64,000 nt of DNA from Climacium dendroides (taxonomy: Eukaryota; Streptophyta; Bryopsida; Hypnales; Climaciaceae): contig OX467090.1 of the NCBI GenBank assembly GCA_950106755.1, positions 1,426,001-1,490,000 on the forward strand, read 5' to 3'. A model generated the notes under the pieces. It was not told the origin of the DNA. It ran no database searches and saw nothing but the letters and a program-made list of their open reading frames with translations. A program made the translations under genes and the position numbers. Below are positions 59,720 to 64,000 of this stretch, piece by piece. Each line of letters begins with the position of its first letter. The first letter of the stretch is position 1.

Positions 59720-60104
59720 TCCATAGCATTGTCCACCAGAACGGCGTCGACAGTGCCAGTCGACAAAAAAACTATGTTGAGTCGACATGACAACTCAGCT
59801 GCCACCTCACGAAAATTGAAGTTTGAGTTCGGGCAGAAAAAAGTTTGACGTGGCATGGCCCGCCGAATCACTACTGATGTGGATGCCAAATGGCATCCAC
59901 ATGGCGCTTCATAGAAGCCTCCAGAAGGTATGTTTTGAAACAAACATCTACAATGCATGGGTTGTTTTTTCAAATTTTGCTATGTTTTTCGCTCGTCAAT
60001 AGGAACGGATTTTGGGTGACATTGCAGTGGACGTACACTCTATCTCAAAAAACGTACTTTCTCGTCCCCTAAAACAGTACTTGGGACGAGGATTTCTTCT
60101 AGTG
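59720..60104. other. 3' sub-terminal region of the CACTA element
   Basis: It contains a perfect 11-bp inverted pair around 59877-59902 (ATGTGGATGCC...GGCATCCACAT) and an imperfect hairpin at 60062-60090 (CTCGTCCC...GGGACGAG), followed by the terminal CACTA repeat. These are typical places for transposase-binding sub-terminal motifs; the binding is inferred. Confidence 0.45.
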
Positions 60105-60330
60105 ATACTAAGGTGAGCATCCTTTAAACCAACACCTATTGCTAATGTGCCTATTTACTATTATTAAATGAACCACATTTCCATATTTTCTTGTTGGCAA
60201 GTGCAAGGAGGTTCCAACACATCAAAGAATGCGGCATTTGGATACCTTATGCTAATAAAAGTTACGAAGGATCAAAGTTTTGGAGGTGGATGTTTTAAAA
60301 TCTTTTCTTCCAAATAGGTCCATATTGAAC
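60105..60330 (+). repeat. Right flank of the CACTA insertion, matching 1985-2210
   Basis: Shows ctaaggtgagc, gtgcctatttactattatta, ggaggttccaacacatcaaa and tggatgttttaaaatc in the order seen at 1992-2180. 60330-60690 after it is an AT-rich spacer with no recognised feature. Confidence 0.65.
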
Positions 60331-61007
60331 CCAATAAGGTGGTTAATCCAAAATGCACCATTATCTCCAAATCACCATTTTAATGCACATCAACTTTTCA
60401 TACACTTTTCATAACTTTTGGAAGGGTTAATTAGTTAAGAGGATTAACATAATTTGGATAAATATCTATGATTAACATAATTTAAGTACATATCTATGAT
60501 TAACTTAATTTGCAAACTTAAGATACTTTGTACTCTATGATTATTAATCTTGAAAGTAAATGATCAATTGACATATATAGCACTCTATATACATCATGCA
60601 CGTCTTTACTCTAAATAGATACTTTATACATTTTAACAATTTTTTTTTTCAAAGTTCTCAAATTGCTACTATATTTCTTCCAATTCCGTTAGATAAGCAA
60701 TTGACAAAGTTAACCAGCGGCTCTCTCCAAACATTGGTGGCCACATCGCCACACAAGCAATAGTACAAGGAAGAGTACTAGCAAAAGAGTAGTCTCTCAG
60801 AGTCCAAAGCACCCTTGCAAATTACAGGGACAAGAAAACTACGCACATTGACCTCCAAAACATACTCTTCTTACAGTACACCAAGACCAGCCACTTTGGA
60901 AAAAAATTCAACACCAGTTCGGTCGCGAAAACCAAACATAAGCTTAGCTTATTAGTGGACACAACCATACGAGTGAATCCACAGCCGAACTCTCAAAGAG
61001 TGATCTT

Positions 61008-61042
61008 AAACCCTAAACCCTAAAAAACCCTAAAACCCTAAC
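61008..61042. repeat. Telomere-like AAACCCTAA motifs, copy C
   Basis: TTAAACCCTAAACCCTAA and following AACCCTAA units, 20-50 bp beyond the PR-10 stop, at the place seen in copies A and B. Confidence 0.8.
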
Positions 61043-61059
61043 TGTCGAACTGTGGAGCC

Positions 61060-63087
61060 CTAGTGAACTCCAACAGTCTTGGCAGCGCCGGCCATCGCTT
61101 GCCACGAGAGCGACACGATGTTTTTGATGTGCTCGGGAGGACCCACGTCGCCCTCGGGCACGTACGTGGCCACCCACACGGCCGTGGTGGTGCCGTCGCG
61201 GGGTCCGTCCTTGAATTGCATGGTGGCGGACATGTGACGGTAGCGCGGATCGCCCTTCAGCACCGTGTACCCCAGCTTCTTGCTCGCCTCGTCGAAAAGG
61301 TCCATGCGCTCCGTCACTTCGCCTGCGAACGGGATGGCTGGGGACGCAGAAAGGGCCAGCAAAAGAAAGGGCACAAGGTCAGAATGGTGCAGGAGCTCGA
61401 GGATTGTGGGAAAGCTGATTCCATCCTGGAGATTGATGGCACCATGGCAATGTAGGACTCTGAAATCGCAGGTGGGAGCAGGACAGAGTTCTGGAGATTG
61501 ATTGCATCATGCTAATGCAGGGTTTTCAATTTTCAGAAGGGAGCAGGAGCGCGAGGACAGAAAACCTAATTCCATCTGGGAGACATTATATCATGCCGAT
61601 GTAGGGTTTTGTTGGTGGGAGCAGGAGCGCGTGGACAGGAACCTAATTTTTATTTTCGATTACTTTAGGGTTTGGAAATTCACAGGAGCTTAGGACAACA
61701 TGGTTATGACGGCTTCCCAATTTCATCACGACTGTCGTTCTCAGTAGCTCTCCCTGTCAGTGAAATGTGGTGTGGCAAAGTAGAATTGACTAAGACAGGA
61801 GGAGGGTTCGAAACTATTATGCTCGCTCTTCTTCATTGCACTTACGATCTACTGACGACTCTGATTTAGACTATTCGATGCAACCACTTGAGATTCAAGT
61901 CAATCAACTTAGCCAGAAGGTCAAAGTGCAGTGCTAGATTTTTGACTCTGATCATCATCTAGCGTACTTTGAATCAACAGCCCCAAGTTTGAGGACAGGA
62001 GCCACACAGCATGATCGTGGAAATTCTAAAATTGGATTCGGCATATTTGGTACCCAAATGAAGAGAATGGAAGGTTCTGATTCTTGGTTGTAAGATTGAA
62101 AGTGCTACTTCCATTGACAGAGTGTTTAGTGATTAGCAATCAAGGTCGCAATTCACGAACAGTTTGAGGGAGAAAGGAATCCATTACCAGGTCCCATCTT
62201 GACGACACGAATGCTCCCCGGCTCGCCATGGCCTTGGACCAGAGTCGTCGACGCGAAGAACTGCGGCATGGCCTTGCACAGAATGTCGTCCACATTCTTG
62301 CACGCGCTCCAGATGGCGTCGGGGGTCGCCTCGAGCGTCTCCGTGTGCGTGAGCGTCTTCTTGTGTTGCGCAGCACGCTCCAACGTCTTCATGACTACGA
62401 TGACGATGGCTTTGACGTGCTCGGGAGGGCCCATGTCTCCCACCGGCTCATACTTGGCCGTCCATGTGCCTACGGTGGTCCCGTCTTGCTGCGGTTCGAA
62501 TTGCATCTCGGCGCTGAAGCTGCTGTACCTGGGATCGCCCTCCACCACCGTGTAGCCCAGCGTCCTGGTGGTGTCGTCGAACTTGTCCATGCGCTCCTTC
62601 ACGCGTCCCGCATGCGGAACCGCTGATAAGAACAGAAGATTCCAATAACATTGGTGATCAACTTTGAAAGAGAGAGATTGTAGAAAATCTCATTTTCATC
62701 GAAACAGCTGTCGCCATAGACAGTCAACTTGCTAATTGAAGTCCAGCCAATGCGCACTCTAAGAGCTAACTTGCTGTTGCTAACCAACAGAGTTTAGTCA
62801 ATAGGAGACGGAGTCAAGCACTGAACACCATCTACCTCAATTGCATCAGATCAATCACTCAAGTTCATCTGGAATTGAAAGACTACAATAAGAATGGCCG
62901 CATGTATACCGGGACCCATGGTGATGACACGAATGCTTCCAGGCTCGCCATGGCCCTTCTCGTACTCGCTCTTGGCGAAAAACTGTGGCATGTGGTCGCA
63001 CAGAATCTTGTCCGCATGCTTGCAAGCCTCCCAGATGTCATCAGCGGAGGCCTGGAGGATCTCGGTGTGCGAGAAGGTGTGAGACAT
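61060..63087 (-). CDS. Two-domain PR-10/Bet v 1-like protein, copy C (296 aa)
   Basis: Exons are 63087-62910, 62622-62188 and 61337-61060 (178 + 435 + 278 nt), phases as in copy A. By eye, the encoded protein is the same as copy A (AVPHAG, MDKFDDTTRT). Intron 1 (62909-62623) matches copy A over its whole length, unlike copy B. Intron 2 (62187-61338) is of similar length but carries small insertions and deletions (an extra block near 61440-61500 is shared with copy B rather than A). Upstream of about 63440 the flank diverges from copies A and B. Three W-box cores are at 63380-63401. The frame upstream of the ATG is open without an ATG. Confidence 0.88.
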
Positions 63088-64000
63088 GATTCTAGGCTGC
63101 AGCGCTTCTAATCTGGCTGGGCTGAATGCGAGAGGAGCGACCGATCGTTCAACTGGAAGAAGTGCAGTGACGAGCTTGCATGGTGTGATTTGTTGTGGAT
63201 GATGAGAGAGCTCTTTGTAGAGCTCAGTCAGCTTCGATTGTAATATCAGTTTGACGGGCGACGACTGAAGGCTAGGGCTGACCAAGTATTGGTAAACCAG
63301 TCCAGTCCGACAACCAGGCCTTGCGGACCAGCTCCAGCTGAAGCTCCCGTCGCCGTATCTGCATAGGCGACCCGCTAGTTTGACTTGGGTTTGACGTTGA
63401 CTCTGTTGGAGTTTGGTCACCGGAGTCGGCAAGAAATTCTGGAGCAGGTAGGCGAACCCATACCCGAGCGGTCCCTAATGCCGCACCGTACAGAAGGCCC
63501 TTTCAGCGTGCACGGCAGAGTTTCATATCGCGTCCTTCACGCCACACACCTCAGTATTTGTACACTGATTTCGGTGGTTCGGTGATTGATTTATTGTTTT
63601 GCAGAGCGGTTTTCCAATCAGAGGAGGTTAGCGATGCAAATGGTTTGCATTGTCGAATTTAAGTAGAAAATTGCAAGTTCGAGTCATTACACAAACGGAA
63701 AGCGGTTTATACCTGACCAGTTAGTTTAGAATGTATTTCGACCACAATCGAGTGCCTCCAGGGGTTGAATTGCGGTCCTCCACAGACGTTTCAGAACGCC
63801 CAGCTAAGTGGACAATTAATAAGTGGATAATTAATGGCGCCTTTGACATTGCGACTATAGATATGAGGGCTTCCGGATTTGCTTGCAGACAGACGGTGAT
63901 CGCAAGTTTTCAATTGCCAGCTTCGGTGACTGCGTACATCGGTAAATGATGTGAGTGCACACGTACAGGTATGTCTGTTTTCATGAGGTTCAATGTGTTC

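Larger units (their letters stand above)
49577..60104. mobile_element. CACTA (En/Spm-type) DNA transposon, about 10.5 kb, non-functional
   Basis: The left end is CACTATAAGAAACCCTTG and the right end, reverse-complemented, is CACTAGAAGAAATCCTCG (15 of 18 match). ATA flanks both ends (49574-49576 and 60105-60107). Outside the duplication, the left and right flanks join to match the contiguous segment at 1858-2170, which confirms the insertion limits. Inside are transposase-gene remains on the minus strand (52607-53983), a nested Tc1 element (50791-52121), a dispersed AT-rich repeat (53990-55020), the inverted partner of the 30.2-kb repeat (55560-57240) and a GC-rich block (57300-57540). CACTA transposase recognises the CACTA ends and sub-terminal repeats; no intact transposase remains here. 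Confidence 0.8.
60700..64000 (-). repeat. PR-10 segmental duplication, copy C (continues past the window)
   Basis: Shares 3' flank landmarks with copy A (ggccacatcgccacaca, ccaaagcacccttgc, accagttcggt, acgagtgaatccacagccga) and, less closely, the 5' flank (agcggtttatacctgaccag, tatttcgaccacaat, ggcttccg). Confidence 0.85.

Noticed and set aside
59686..59973. Cys-rich minus-strand ORF near the right CACTA end
   Set aside because: Lies in the sub-terminal region with hairpins and has no recognised domain; a chance ORF is more likely.

Overview
The window looks like a transposon-rich, AT-rich stretch of a land-plant nuclear genome, most likely a non-seed plant (bryophyte, lycophyte or fern); the species cannot be fixed from sequence alone. 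Grounds: plant telomere-type AAACCCT motifs, intron-containing PR-10/Bet v 1 genes with the intron at the family's usual place, Ty1/copia elements with the plant initiator-tRNA-Met primer site, CACTA elements with 3-bp target duplications, and two kinds of gene rarely seen in seed plants: a Crinkler-like ATPase/nuclease and an intact Tc1-type (DD34E) transposon.

Layout. 1-2.4 kb: a small plant-type protein gene (826-1122) with a downstream segment that recurs later. 2.4-6.2 kb: AT-rich repeats with a palindromic CACTA-type MITE. 6.2-9.4 kb: a two-exon Crinkler-like gene on the minus strand with one frameshift. 9.7-18 kb: a minisatellite, a broken transposon-type ORF (12776-14356), an intact OTU-protease-like ORF (15117-15662) and, upstream of it, a tandem array holding perfect heat-shock elements. 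18.5-22 kb: degenerate repeats carrying a recurring hairpin. 22.1-25.6, 33.7-42.2 and 60.7-64 kb: three copies, same orientation, of one segment, each with an apparently intact two-domain PR-10 gene (296 aa, three exons). 27.2-29.6 kb: a dead pogo-like transposase. 37.3-42.1 kb: a degenerate copia element inside the second PR-10 segment. 43.9-45.8 kb: a second copia fragment on the minus strand. 49577-60104: a CACTA element of about 10.5 kb with TIRs, an ATA target duplication, remains of its transposase, and a nested full-length Tc1 element.

How it fits together. The three PR-10 copies share coding sequence and W-box clusters and are probably co-regulated defence or ligand-binding proteins; the mosaic pattern of similarity suggests gene conversion. 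The Crinkler-like gene would also fit a defence or intragenomic-conflict role. Nearly everything else is mobile DNA at different stages of decay. The freshest piece is the Tc1 element, whose ORF and TIRs look intact. The most system-like novelty is the OTU ORF with a heat-shock-element array beside a broken transposon-type ORF, which could be a heat-responsive mobile element.
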